From an uncultured Zoogloea sp. (GTDB taxonomy: Bacteria; Pseudomonadota; Gammaproteobacteria; Burkholderiales; Rhodocyclaceae): 21,939 nt of DNA. Each line of letters starts with the position of its first letter. The stretch's first letter is position 1. The translations under genes and the position numbers were made by a program. This document shows positions 7,522 through 14,597 of this stretch, piece after piece. Location of the stretch: positions 1 to 21,939 of the forward strand of contig CALBTT010000156.1 of assembly GCA_937967645.1 (NCBI GenBank). Reading direction: 5' to 3'. Under the pieces are notes generated by a model, which saw nothing but the letters and a program-made list of their open reading frames with translations, made no database searches and had not been told where the DNA came from.

Positions 7522-8063
7522 ACACCGCCTCCATCCCGCAGCTTGCTGCGTTCCTTGCCCTGCTGCGCGCCGGGCTCCGCGGCCTCGACGGTGCCGGCCA
7601 GTGGGCTGCCCTGCTGGGCCTGCGCGTGGTGCTGGCCTGGGAATTCTTCGAGTCCGGCCTGGAGAAGCTCCATGGCAGCAACTGGTTCGACGAGATCCAG
7701 GCGCGCTTCCCGTTTCCTTTCGATCAGCTGCCGACCGACCTCAGCTGGCAGCTCGCTACCGGCTTCGAACTGGCTGGCGGCCTGGCCCTGCTGCTGGGCC
7801 TCGGCACCCGCTTCTTTGCCGTCTCGCTGGCCGTCCTGACGGTGGTGGCCACCGCCGCCGTGCATTGGCCGGAGGCCTGGAGCAGCCTGGCCGAGCTGGC
7901 GCGGGGCTATGCGATCAGTGACGAGGGCTTCGGCAACTTCAAGTTGCCGGTGATCTTTCTTGCTATGCTGCTGCCGCTGATCCTGCTCGGACCCGGGCGC
8001 CTCAGCCTGGATGCATGGATCCGCCAGCGCGTCCTTTTGACAGGAGCCGCCCGCCAGCCATGA
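7518..8063 (+). CDS. hvfX: DoxX family membrane protein of the metallophore operon (HvfX-like)
   Basis: A 181-residue inner-membrane protein of the DoxX family with about four hydrophobic segments. Recognisable parts are LLGLRVVLAWEFFESGLEKLHG, here split as LLGLRVVLAWEFFESG and LEKLHG (residues about 34-55), ELAGGLALLLGLGTR (about 78-92) and a last helix LPVIFLAMLLPLILLG. DoxX proteins are regular members of hvf, gig and related metal-stress loci, where a redox or maturation role in the membrane is suspected but not established. A hydrophilic loop rich in aromatic and acidic residues (NWFDEIQARFPFPFDQL) follows the first helix. It overlaps the genes on both sides by 4 bases. Confidence 0.87.
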   Translation: MNTASIPQLAAFLALLRAGLRGLDGAGQWAALLGLRVVLAWEFFESGLEKLHGSNWFDEIQARFPFPFDQLPTDLSWQLATGFELAGGLALLLGLGTRFFAVSLAVLTVVATAAVHWPEAWSSLAELARGYAISDEGFGNFKLPVIFLAMLLPLILLGPGRLSLDAWIRQRVLLTGAARQP

Positions 8064-8647
8064 CGGATACCCCCCAGGCCGAACTCATTTCCGGCTTCCG
8101 CCCGCAGATGCTCAAGTTTGCCCGCCTGCAGCTGCAGGACGACGCGGCCGCCGAGGATGTGGTGCAGGAGGCCATGGAGTCCGCGCTGCGCGGCGTCGAC
8201 CGCTTTGGTGGTCGCTCCGCCCTCAAGACCTGGCTGTTCACCATCGTCCGCCACAAGGTCATCGACGCACTGCGGGAGCGCGGCCGCAGCGTGCAAGTGA
8301 GTACCCTGGAGCGCGACGAGGCCGACATGGATGAAGCCTTCGAGGCCTTGTTCCGCGACAACGGACACTGGAGCCCGGCCAGCCGGCCGCGGGCCTGGGG
8401 CGACCCGGAAGAGGCCCTGGAGCAGCGCCAGTTCTGGCAGGTGTTCGAGACCTGCCTGGAGTTGCTGCCGGCGCGTACCGCCCGGGTCTTCATGATGCGG
8501 GAGTTCCTGGGGCTGGAGACCGACGAGATCTGCACCACCCTGCAGTTGAGCATCAGCAACTGCAACGTGATCCTGCACCGGGCGCGGGCCGGCCTGCGCC
8601 AGTGCCTCAACACCGGCTGGTTCGCCGGGGAGGGCGCGCCATGCTGA
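8060..8647 (+). CDS. ECF-type sigma-70 family RNA polymerase sigma factor
   Basis: A 195-residue sigma factor with regions 2 and 4 only, so it would direct RNA polymerase to a specialised promoter. Region 2 spans about residues 10-75 (AEDVVQEAMESAL; LKTWLFTIVRHKVIDALRER, the -10 binding part) and region 4 about 125-185 (LPARTARVFMMREFLG; LSISNCNVILHRARAGLR, the -35 binding helix-turn-helix). The linker contains FRDNGHW, a mark of a sigma subgroup found next to DUF2063 genes. The ATG at 8060 is chosen because it overlaps the DoxX stop as ATGA and has AGGAG at 8042-8046; an upstream ATG at 8015 would only add an untypical tail. Its likely target is the promoter at 5514-5542, giving positive feedback. 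Comparable to the RpoQ-type sigma factor of the gig locus. Confidence 0.92.
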   Translation: MTDTPQAELISGFRPQMLKFARLQLQDDAAAEDVVQEAMESALRGVDRFGGRSALKTWLFTIVRHKVIDALRERGRSVQVSTLERDEADMDEAFEALFRDNGHWSPASRPRAWGDPEEALEQRQFWQVFETCLELLPARTARVFMMREFLGLETDEICTTLQLSISNCNVILHRARAGLRQCLNTGWFAGEGAPC

Positions 8648-8832
8648 ATTGTCGCCAGGCCACCCGCCTCATGTCCGAGGGTATGGACCGGCCTCTCGGC
8701 CTGGTCGAGCGCCTCCGCCTGCGCTTCCATCTGGCCTTCTGCCGGGGCTGCCGGGCCTTCAAGCGCCAGACCGCCTTCCTGCGCCGGGCCAGCCGGGCCT
8801 TCGTCCGTCTTTCCGACGACGACACGCCCTGA
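8641..8832 (+). CDS. Small zinc-finger (zf-HC2-like) candidate anti-sigma factor
   Basis: A 63-residue cytoplasmic protein with the anti-sigma zinc motif: C4, then H30-x3-C34-x2-C37. It has no hydrophobic segment, unlike typical membrane-bound anti-sigma factors, and ends soon after the finger with an Arg-rich helix and an acidic tail (LSDDDTP). It begins inside the sigma gene (7-base overlap), the usual place for a cognate anti-sigma. A plausible role is to bind and restrain the sigma factor until metal or thiol stress displaces zinc; that is inference. It is the last gene of the operon, and no clear terminator was seen behind it, only a weak CCCGC/GCGGG pairing within the next 60 bases. Confidence 0.8.
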   Translation: MLNCRQATRLMSEGMDRPLGLVERLRLRFHLAFCRGCRAFKRQTAFLRRASRAFVRLSDDDTP

Positions 8833-8893
8833 ACTGCGCGCTGACCCTTCAGAATTCCCGCGAATGACCGTCACAACAGCGGGTTAGGCTCAT

Positions 8894-8906
8894 GCATGGG
8901 CCATGC
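8894..8906. promoter_or_regulatory. Perfect palindrome upstream of the AckA-PduL fusion gene
   Basis: GCATGG-G-CCATGC is a perfect 6-1-6 inverted repeat about 50 bases upstream of the likely -35 box. It is a possible activator or repressor site. A chance palindrome in GC-rich DNA is also possible. Confidence 0.25.
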
Positions 8907-8954
8907 CGGCGCCATAGGGCAATCCGGCGGCCCCACCTGCAAGGCAAATGTCCT

Positions 8955-8983
8955 TTGCTGCATCGCAGCAGCGGGACTATCCT
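8955..8983 (+). promoter_or_regulatory. Sigma-70-like promoter of the AckA-PduL fusion gene
   Basis: TTGCTG (8955-8960) and TATCCT (8978-8983) are spaced exactly 17 bases apart, 37 bases before the start codon. A perfect TGCTGC-ATC-GCAGCA dyad (8956-8970) overlaps the -35 and spacer and could be an operator. The expected transcript start near 8990 also argues that the protein starts at GTG 9021 rather than at 8892. Confidence 0.45.
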
Positions 8984-9020
8984 GTGGCCTGTGGTACACC
9001 AATCTGAAGCGAGAATCAGC

Positions 9021-11342
9021 GTGAGTGAAATCGATCTGAAACGGTTCTTCCTCGAACAGGTCCGCCTTTTCGAGCACTTCCCGGCCGACAAGGTCGAGGA
9101 GATCGTCAGCCAGGGGCAGCTCGCCACCTACGAGGGCAACGAGGCCATCCTGGAGACCGGCGACGACAGCAAGTACATCGGCGTGCTGATCACCGGCCAT
9201 GCGGAAATCTCGGTCACCGACAACACCGGCACCCGCTCGGTGCTGTCCCAGCTGGCTCCGGGTGACGTGTTCGGCGTGATGTCGATCCTCACGGGCGACA
9301 AGCTGGCAGCCGACGTGATCGCCGGCAACCGCTGCTACGTGCTGCTGATCCCCCAGGCGGTCTTCAATACCCATATCCTGACCAATCCCAAGGCGGTGGC
9401 CTACCTGTCGCGCCTGCTGCTCGACCGCATGCGCAGCATGTCCCTGGACATCGTCAGCGGGCAGACGCCGGGCACGGCCAAGTCCGACGACCCCTATGCC
9501 CTGTCCCTGATCAACGGCACGCCGGGCAAGGTGCTGGCCCTCAACGTGGGCATCAGCCAGATCCACTTCGGCGTTTATGACACCAAGGACCTCGGCTCCG
9601 ACGTCCATGGCATCATCGACAACTCCGACCCGGCCGTGTCCTGCGTGACGGTCAATGTCGGCACCCAGACCAAGACCCAGGTGCGCGAGCCCTTCCCCCT
9701 CACCGAGCTGTTCCGGGTGATGGGCGAGGCCACGCAACTGCTCGGCGATGCCTTTGCCTTCCACCCGGAGGACGTGGTTGCGGTTGGCCACCGGGTGGTC
9801 CATGGCGGCAGCAAGTTCTCCAGCGCGGTGGTGATCACCCCCAACGTGATCACCGACATCGAGGCCCTGGCCGTCTTTGCGCCGCTGCACAACCCGGTCA
9901 ACGTGGACGGCATCCGCATGGCCATGCAGCAGCTGCCTGGTGTGCCCCATGTGGCGGTGTTCGATACCGCCTTCCACCAGACCCTGCCGCCCTACGCCTA
10001 TCTCTACGGCCTGCCCTACGACCTGTACAAGCAGGAGGGGATCCGCCGCTACGGCTTCCATGGCACCTCCCACCGCTACGTGTCGCTCAAGTCGGCGGAA
10101 GTGGTCAAGCGCCCGCTGGGCGAGCTGGAGATCATCTCCTGCCACCTGGGCATCGGTGCCTCCGTGTGCGCCATCGACCATGGCCGCTCGGTGGATACCT
10201 CGATGGGCATGACGCCCACCGACGGTCTCATCATGCCCAGCCGTTCCGGCAGCATTGACCCGGCGGTGATGATCCACCTGATGGAACATCACCACATGTC
10301 GCCGGAGGCGCTCTCCCGCCTCATCAACACCGGCAGCGGCCTGAAGGGCATTTCCGGCATCTCCAGCAACATCCACGACATCGAGACCGCCGCCAGCAAC
10401 GGCCACCACCGTGCCCTGCTGGCCCACAAGGCCTTCTGCTACCAGGTGCGCAAGAACATCGGCGCCTATGTGGCGGCCATGGGCGGCATCGACGTGCTGG
10501 CCTTCACCGGCGAAGTGGGCGAATCCAGCGCCACCGTGCGCAGCCTGGCCTGCCAGGGCCTCGGCTACATGGGCATCAAGCTGGACGAGGAAAAGAACCG
10601 CAACCTGGGCAACTTCGGCGCCCATGCCGTCATCTCGGCGGACGACTCGCCGGTCACCATCCTGGTCATCAACAACGATGATGAACGCCTGGTGGCCTGG
10701 GAGACCGTGCGTGCCATTGAGCGCAACCAGTTGCTGCTGGAGGCCCGTGCCGAGGAAGCGCCGGCCATCCCCATCGAGATCTCGGCCCACCACGTGCACC
10801 TCTGCCAGGCCGACGTGGACAAGCTCTTCGGCGAAGGGCACCAGCTCACCCCCGAGCACGAACTGTCCCAGCCGGGCCAGTTCGCCTGTGCCGAGAAGGT
10901 TCATCTGGTCGGCCCCAAGGGGCGCATCGCCAACGTCCGGGTGCTGGGCCCGACCCGCAAGGAGACCCAGGTGGAGATCGCCATGACCGAGCAGTTCAAG
11001 GTCGGCATCCAGCCCCCCATCCGCGAATCCGGCGACCTGACCAACACCCCGGGGATCACCCTCGAAGGTCCCGCCGGCAGCACGACCATCGAGCGCGGTG
11101 TGATCTGCGCCCAGCGCCACATCCACATGACCCCCGAGGACGCGCGACGCTTCCGGGTGCGGGACAAGTACGTGGTGCGGGTACGCATCGAAGGCGAGCG
11201 CGAGCTGATCTTCGGTGACGTGGTGGTGCGGGTGAATCCGGCCTACCGGCTGGCCATGCATATCGATACGGACGAAGGCAACGCCGCCAACATCCGCACC
11301 GGCATGCAGGGCTACATCGAGGAAATCCAGAGCAGGGCCTGA
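9021..11342 (+). CDS. Fusion: cyclic-nucleotide-binding-like domain + acetate/propionate kinase + PduL phosphotransacylase
   Basis: A 773-residue cytoplasmic enzyme that could carry out both steps from acyl-CoA to acid plus ATP, or the reverse. Residues 8-125 are a cNMP-binding-like beta-barrel (GHAEISV, LAPGDVFGVMSIL), but its phosphate-binding cassette lacks the usual Glu and Arg. Residues about 168-565 are the kinase: R258/H261 (GHRVVHGG), D315 (FDTAFH), H347 (RRYGFHGTSHR), H375 (CHLG), R408 and E501 are kept. The N-terminal loop is altered (LNVGISQIHF in place of LNxGSSSxKF), as is N to I at 378. Residues 584-760 are a complete PduL with HVH (591-593), LSQPGQFA, VLGPTRKETQVE, RHIHM (699-703) and H747 in HIDTDE. 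GTG 9021 is chosen because the upstream extension is Arg-rich, unlike the family, and overlaps the promoter. Its own promoter and terminator suggest a single-gene unit. Confidence 0.9.
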   Translation: MSEIDLKRFFLEQVRLFEHFPADKVEEIVSQGQLATYEGNEAILETGDDSKYIGVLITGHAEISVTDNTGTRSVLSQLAPGDVFGVMSILTGDKLAADVIAGNRCYVLLIPQAVFNTHILTNPKAVAYLSRLLLDRMRSMSLDIVSGQTPGTAKSDDPYALSLINGTPGKVLALNVGISQIHFGVYDTKDLGSDVHGIIDNSDPAVSCVTVNVGTQTKTQVREPFPLTELFRVMGEATQLLGDAFAFHPEDVVAVGHRVVHGGSKFSSAVVITPNVITDIEALAVFAPLHNPVNVDGIRMAMQQLPGVPHVAVFDTAFHQTLPPYAYLYGLPYDLYKQEGIRRYGFHGTSHRYVSLKSAEVVKRPLGELEIISCHLGIGASVCAIDHGRSVDTSMGMTPTDGLIMPSRSGSIDPAVMIHLMEHHHMSPEALSRLINTGSGLKGISGISSNIHDIETAASNGHHRALLAHKAFCYQVRKNIGAYVAAMGGIDVLAFTGEVGESSATVRSLACQGLGYMGIKLDEEKNRNLGNFGAHAVISADDSPVTILVINNDDERLVAWETVRAIERNQLLLEARAEEAPAIPIEISAHHVHLCQADVDKLFGEGHQLTPEHELSQPGQFACAEKVHLVGPKGRIANVRVLGPTRKETQVEIAMTEQFKVGIQPPIRESGDLTNTPGITLEGPAGSTTIERGVICAQRHIHMTPEDARRFRVRDKYVVRVRIEGERELIFGDVVVRVNPAYRLAMHIDTDEGNAANIRTGMQGYIEEIQSRA

Positions 11343-11381
11343 GCAAGGCGGGGGAGGGCATCCCCCATCCTGCATCCCGGC

Positions 11382-11406
11382 AAGGGCGGCTTCGGCCGCC
11401 CTTTTT
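11382..11406 (+). terminator. Rho-independent terminator
   Basis: A 9-bp stem AAGGGCGGC / GCCGCCCTT with a TTCG tetraloop (11391-11394) runs into a T-run ending at 11406. It stands 40 bases after the fusion gene and just before the end of the convergent AraC gene. A second small hairpin, GGGGGA/TCCCCC (11350-11366), precedes it. Confidence 0.88.
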
Positions 11407-11424
11407 GCGGCCTGGCCGCCCGCT

Positions 11425-12354
11425 TCAGTCCGGCAGCTCGCTCTCGCTGAAGCCCCACAGGCGGTAAGCCCAGAAGCTCTCGTCGGCGAAGATCCGGCGG
11501 CGCAGTTCCTGGGGGGGGAAGCCGGTGAGGCGCCGGGTCTGCCGGCACAGGTGAGACTGGTCGGCGAAGCCGGTGTTGCTGGCCACGTCGCTCCAGTTCA
11601 CATTTCCCGAGCGTCCGGCCACCACTGCGTCGAAGAAGGCCTGTTCGGAGCGTCCCAGCCCGCGCAGCTCGCGCAGGGGCTGACCGGTCCATTGCTTGAT
11701 ACGGCGCTCGACCTGGCGCAGGCTGCGCCCGAGGCCGGAGGTGCCGGCCCGCAGCGCCAGGTTGTGGGACCAGTCCAGGAAGAAGCGGGTGGGCGAGTCG
11801 GCGTCCGGGCGGGACTGCTGCCAGCGAGGCGTCAGGAAGGCGTCCATGATCCGTACTCGCGCATCATCGTCGGTGGCGCAGTCCACTTCCTGGCACATGG
11901 TCATCCAGGCAGGATCCATGACCTCGCTGGCGGGGACCACCCGGTTGATGAAGGCGCCGGGGTCTATGCCCGTCATCAGCGCCAGGGCGTCGGGCATCAG
12001 CATCAGGATCATGGCGTGGATGGGGCCCGGATTGCGGCTGATCACCGGGCGGGTGAAGGGGCCGCAGAAGGTGATCCGGTCGGGCAGGGGGACACCGGGG
12101 CTGTCCGCACGGGCGGGCTGGTGGGCCCGCAGCACCTCGGCCTCGCCGGTGAAGTACCAGACCAGGGAGCAGGCCGGTGTGGCCGGGAAGTGGTTGTAGC
12201 GCTCGTCCTCGCGCAGCGGCACGCTGCGGGTGTCCCGGCTCATCACCGCGCGCACGCAGGACGACAGGGCAGGGCGGGGTAGCCACAGCTGGGCGGTGGC
12301 GGCCGACATCGGTGCGGCGCCCGGCGGAGGAGGGGGCGGGTCGATCTTGAGCAT
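11425..12354 (-). CDS. AraC family transcriptional regulator
   Basis: DNA-binding regulator with an N-terminal sensing domain (from LWLPRPALSSCVRAVMSRDT; DUF6597-like in appearance) and a C-terminal AraC double helix-turn-helix over roughly the last 100 residues (RQVERRIKQWTGQPLREL; WSDVASNTGFADQSHLCRQT; RLTGFPPQELRRR). The start is uncertain. ATG 12354 (309 residues) is given as a compromise: ATG 12309 (294 residues) fits the domain best but has no ribosome site, and TTG 12414 (329 residues) has GGGGAGG before it. A -10-like TATACT at 12360-12365 would place the transcript start at about 12353, favouring 12309 or a leaderless message. It is divergent from the ABC/LolA/barrel operon, the most likely target by position. 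Ligand unknown. Confidence 0.85.
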   Translation of the reverse strand: MLKIDPPPPPPGAAPMSAATAQLWLPRPALSSCVRAVMSRDTRSVPLREDERYNHFPATPACSLVWYFTGEAEVLRAHQPARADSPGVPLPDRITFCGPFTRPVISRNPGPIHAMILMLMPDALALMTGIDPGAFINRVVPASEVMDPAWMTMCQEVDCATDDDARVRIMDAFLTPRWQQSRPDADSPTRFFLDWSHNLALRAGTSGLGRSLRQVERRIKQWTGQPLRELRGLGRSEQAFFDAVVAGRSGNVNWSDVASNTGFADQSHLCRQTRRLTGFPPQELRRRIFADESFWAYRLWGFSESELPD

Positions 12355-12493
12355 GCCCAAGTATAAGAAAAGCCTACCGTTCCGGCATGCCCCTGCCGTG
12401 TCGTAATCGTTCAATACCCCCTCCCCGCGGGCGGATAGGATCCGCTCCGGCCGTTCCTTCCGGGCGGTCGGGCTTCAGTTTTCGGGGAATGCG

Positions 12494-13213
12494 ATGCATC
12501 CGGTCAGCTTGTACAACGTGGGGAAGGTCTACCGCCTGGGGGCGGTCGAGGTGCCGGCCCTCAGCGATATCACCCTCGACATCCGGCGGGGTGTCTTCAC
12601 CGTCATCTCGGGGCCGTCGGGCAGCGGCAAGACAACCCTGCTCAATCTCATCGGCTGCATCGACACGCCCGACCAGGGCGAGATCCGGGTGGCCGGCCAG
12701 ACGGTGCAGGCCATGCCCGACGACGCACTGTCGGATTTTCGGGCCCACCACATCGGCTTCATCTTCCAGAGCTTCAACCTGATTCCGGTGCTCACCGCCT
12801 ACGAGAACATCGAGTATCCCCTGCGCCTCGCCAAGGTCGGCGCTGCCGAACGGCGGCAGCGCGTGGAGGCCTTGCTCGAGGCGGTCGGGCTGGAGAGCCG
12901 TCGCAACAACCTGCCGGCCCAGCTGTCGGGCGGCCAGCGCCAGCGGGTGGCGATCGCCCGCGCCCTGGCCACCGCGCCGGGGTTGGTGCTGGCCGATGAG
13001 CCGACCGCCAATCTGGACAGCCAGACCGGTGCGGAGATCATCGCGCTGATGCGCCGCATGCAGCGCGAACAGGACGTCTCCTTCGTGTTCTCGTCCCATG
13101 ACCCGCAGGTACATGCCGAGGCCGACGACGTGGTCTTCATCCGCGACGGGCGCATCGTCGGCCTGGAGCGGCAACGCAATGGGCAAACAGACGTGCAAGG
13201 AGGCCGCTCATGA
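12494..13213 (+). CDS. ABC transporter ATP-binding protein (LolD/MacB type)
   Basis: A 239-residue ATPase of the MacB/LolD/FtsE class, which drives mechanotransmission across the inner membrane rather than ordinary transport through a pore. Walker A is GPSGSGKT (40-47), Q-loop FQSFNLIPVLT (about 91-101), signature LSGGQRQR (144-151), Walker B LVLADEP ending at D168-E169, and the switch histidine is in FVFSSHDPQ. FQSFNLIPVLTAYENIEYPL is characteristic of this class. The ribosome site GGGGA (12484-12488) sits just before ATG 12494. It overlaps the permease gene by ATGA (13210-13213). With the next three genes it forms a likely export or lipid/lipoprotein-trafficking operon. Cargo unknown. Confidence 0.92.
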   Translation: MHPVSLYNVGKVYRLGAVEVPALSDITLDIRRGVFTVISGPSGSGKTTLLNLIGCIDTPDQGEIRVAGQTVQAMPDDALSDFRAHHIGFIFQSFNLIPVLTAYENIEYPLRLAKVGAAERRQRVEALLEAVGLESRRNNLPAQLSGGQRQRVAIARALATAPGLVLADEPTANLDSQTGAEIIALMRRMQREQDVSFVFSSHDPQVHAEADDVVFIRDGRIVGLERQRNGQTDVQGGRS

Positions 13214-14595
13214 ACACCTGGTCGCTGGCCTGGCGCAACCTGCTGCGCAACCGCCGCCGTTCCCTCACCACCCTGCTGGCGATGGTCATCGGCCTGGTCG
13301 CCATCCTGATCTTCGGCGGCTACCGCTCGAACATCGCCTACGGCACCCAGACCGGCTTCGTGCAGCAGACCGGCCATCTGCAGGTCCAGCGCAAGGGCTA
13401 CTACCTGGACGGCGGGGACAACCCCACCGCCTACGGGATCGCCGGCTACGAGGCCCTGCTGGCCCACATCCGGCAGGACCCGGTGCTGGCCCCGATGCTG
13501 GTGATGGCCACCCCGACCCTGCAGCTGGGGGGGATCGCCGGCAACTTCTCGGCGGGGGTGTCACGCTCGGTGATGGCCACCGGCCTGATCCCGGAGGACC
13601 GCAACCGGATGCTCGAGTGGAACGAGTACGGGGTGATCAGCTATGCCCAGCCCCTGCCGCTGGTAGGGGCGCCCGGCGACGCGGTGCTGGTCGGTATGGG
13701 GGTGGCGCGCAAGCTGAAGCTGTGCGCGCTGCTCGACACTTCCGACTGCGTGTCCGGCGGGGCGCCGAAGGCGGCTGAAGGGGCGGGGGTGCCGGATGAC
13801 ATCGCAGCCTTGTCGTCCCTGGAGGGGAGCGCACGGGCACCCTCCGCCGAGAACCGCATCGAGATGCTGGCGGCCACCGCCAGGGGGGCTCCCAATGTGG
13901 CCAGCCTCAATGTGATCAAGGCCAGCAACATGGGCATCAAGGCCCTCGATGATGTGTACATGGCCATGCACCTGGCCCAGGCCCAGCGCCTCATCTACGG
14001 CGCGGCCACGCCACAGGTGACGGCCATCCTGATCCAGCTGCAGCACACCGCGCAGATCCCCGCCGCGCGCCAGCGCCTGCTGGCGCTGTTGGCCGAGTCC
14101 GGGCAGACGGGGCTGGAGGTGCTGGACTTCGAGACCCTCAACCCCACCTACCGGCAGACCAATGAGTTCATGGACTCCATGTTCGGCTTCATCGCCTTGC
14201 TGATCGGGGTGATCGTGCTGTTCACCATCGGCAACACCATGAGCACCGCGGTAGTCGAGCGCACCGCCGAGATCGGCACCCTGCGGGCGATGGGGCTGCG
14301 CCGCTCGGGCATCCGCCGGCTGTTCCTGTGCGAGGCGCTGCAGCTCGGGCTGATCGGCGCCGCCATCGGGGTGCTGAGCGCGCTGGCCGTGGCCTACGCA
14401 ATCAACCACAGCGGCTGGTCGTGGACCCCTCCGGGCTATGCCTACGCCTACCTGATCCTGGTGCGGGTGGGGGAAGACCTTCCGTTGCTCGCCGGCAGTG
14501 TCACCGGCATCATCGGGGTGACCCTGCTGTCTGCCTGGTGGCCCGCCCGCCGTGCGGCGAGGTCGATGATCGTCGATGCCCTGCGCCACGCCTGA
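13210..14595 (+). CDS. ABC transporter permease, FtsX/MacB (LolCE-like) family
   Basis: A 461-residue inner-membrane permease with the MacB/LolE plan. One N-terminal helix follows WRNLLRNRRRSLTTLLAMVIG, split here as WRNLLRNRRRSLTT and LLAMVIGLVAILIF (about 20-38). A large periplasmic domain follows (about 40-315), then three C-terminal helices starting at MFGFIALLIGVIVLFTIGNT (about 322-341). The coupling stretch EIGTLRAMGLRRSGIRRLFL between helices 2 and 3 is the FtsX family hallmark. The periplasmic domain carries two cysteines (LCALLDTSDC, about residues 174-180) that might pair. It forms a homodimer with two ATPases in known relatives. The stop lies 2 bases before the next start. It could extract an amphipathic molecule from the inner membrane and hand it to the LolA-like protein encoded next; that is inference from the gene order. 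Confidence 0.9.
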   Translation: MNTWSLAWRNLLRNRRRSLTTLLAMVIGLVAILIFGGYRSNIAYGTQTGFVQQTGHLQVQRKGYYLDGGDNPTAYGIAGYEALLAHIRQDPVLAPMLVMATPTLQLGGIAGNFSAGVSRSVMATGLIPEDRNRMLEWNEYGVISYAQPLPLVGAPGDAVLVGMGVARKLKLCALLDTSDCVSGGAPKAAEGAGVPDDIAALSSLEGSARAPSAENRIEMLAATARGAPNVASLNVIKASNMGIKALDDVYMAMHLAQAQRLIYGAATPQVTAILIQLQHTAQIPAARQRLLALLAESGQTGLEVLDFETLNPTYRQTNEFMDSMFGFIALLIGVIVLFTIGNTMSTAVVERTAEIGTLRAMGLRRSGIRRLFLCEALQLGLIGAAIGVLSALAVAYAINHSGWSWTPPGYAYAYLILVRVGEDLPLLAGSVTGIIGVTLLSAWWPARRAARSMIVDALRHA

Positions 14596-14597
14596 CC

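Noticed and set aside
8892..9020. Earlier ATG start for the kinase-PduL fusion
   Set aside because: The extra 43 residues are Arg-rich, unlike the family, and cover a sigma-70-like promoter and two palindromes.
11350..11366. GGGGGA/TCCCCC hairpin as a separate terminator
   Set aside because: There is no T-run after it, and a much better terminator follows at 11382-11406.
8871..11375. Open frame of 834 codons on the minus strand across the kinase-PduL gene
   Set aside because: It is the antisense of a gene with clear domain motifs. Its translation is His/Gly/Val-rich low complexity with no recognisable domain, as expected from GC-rich DNA.
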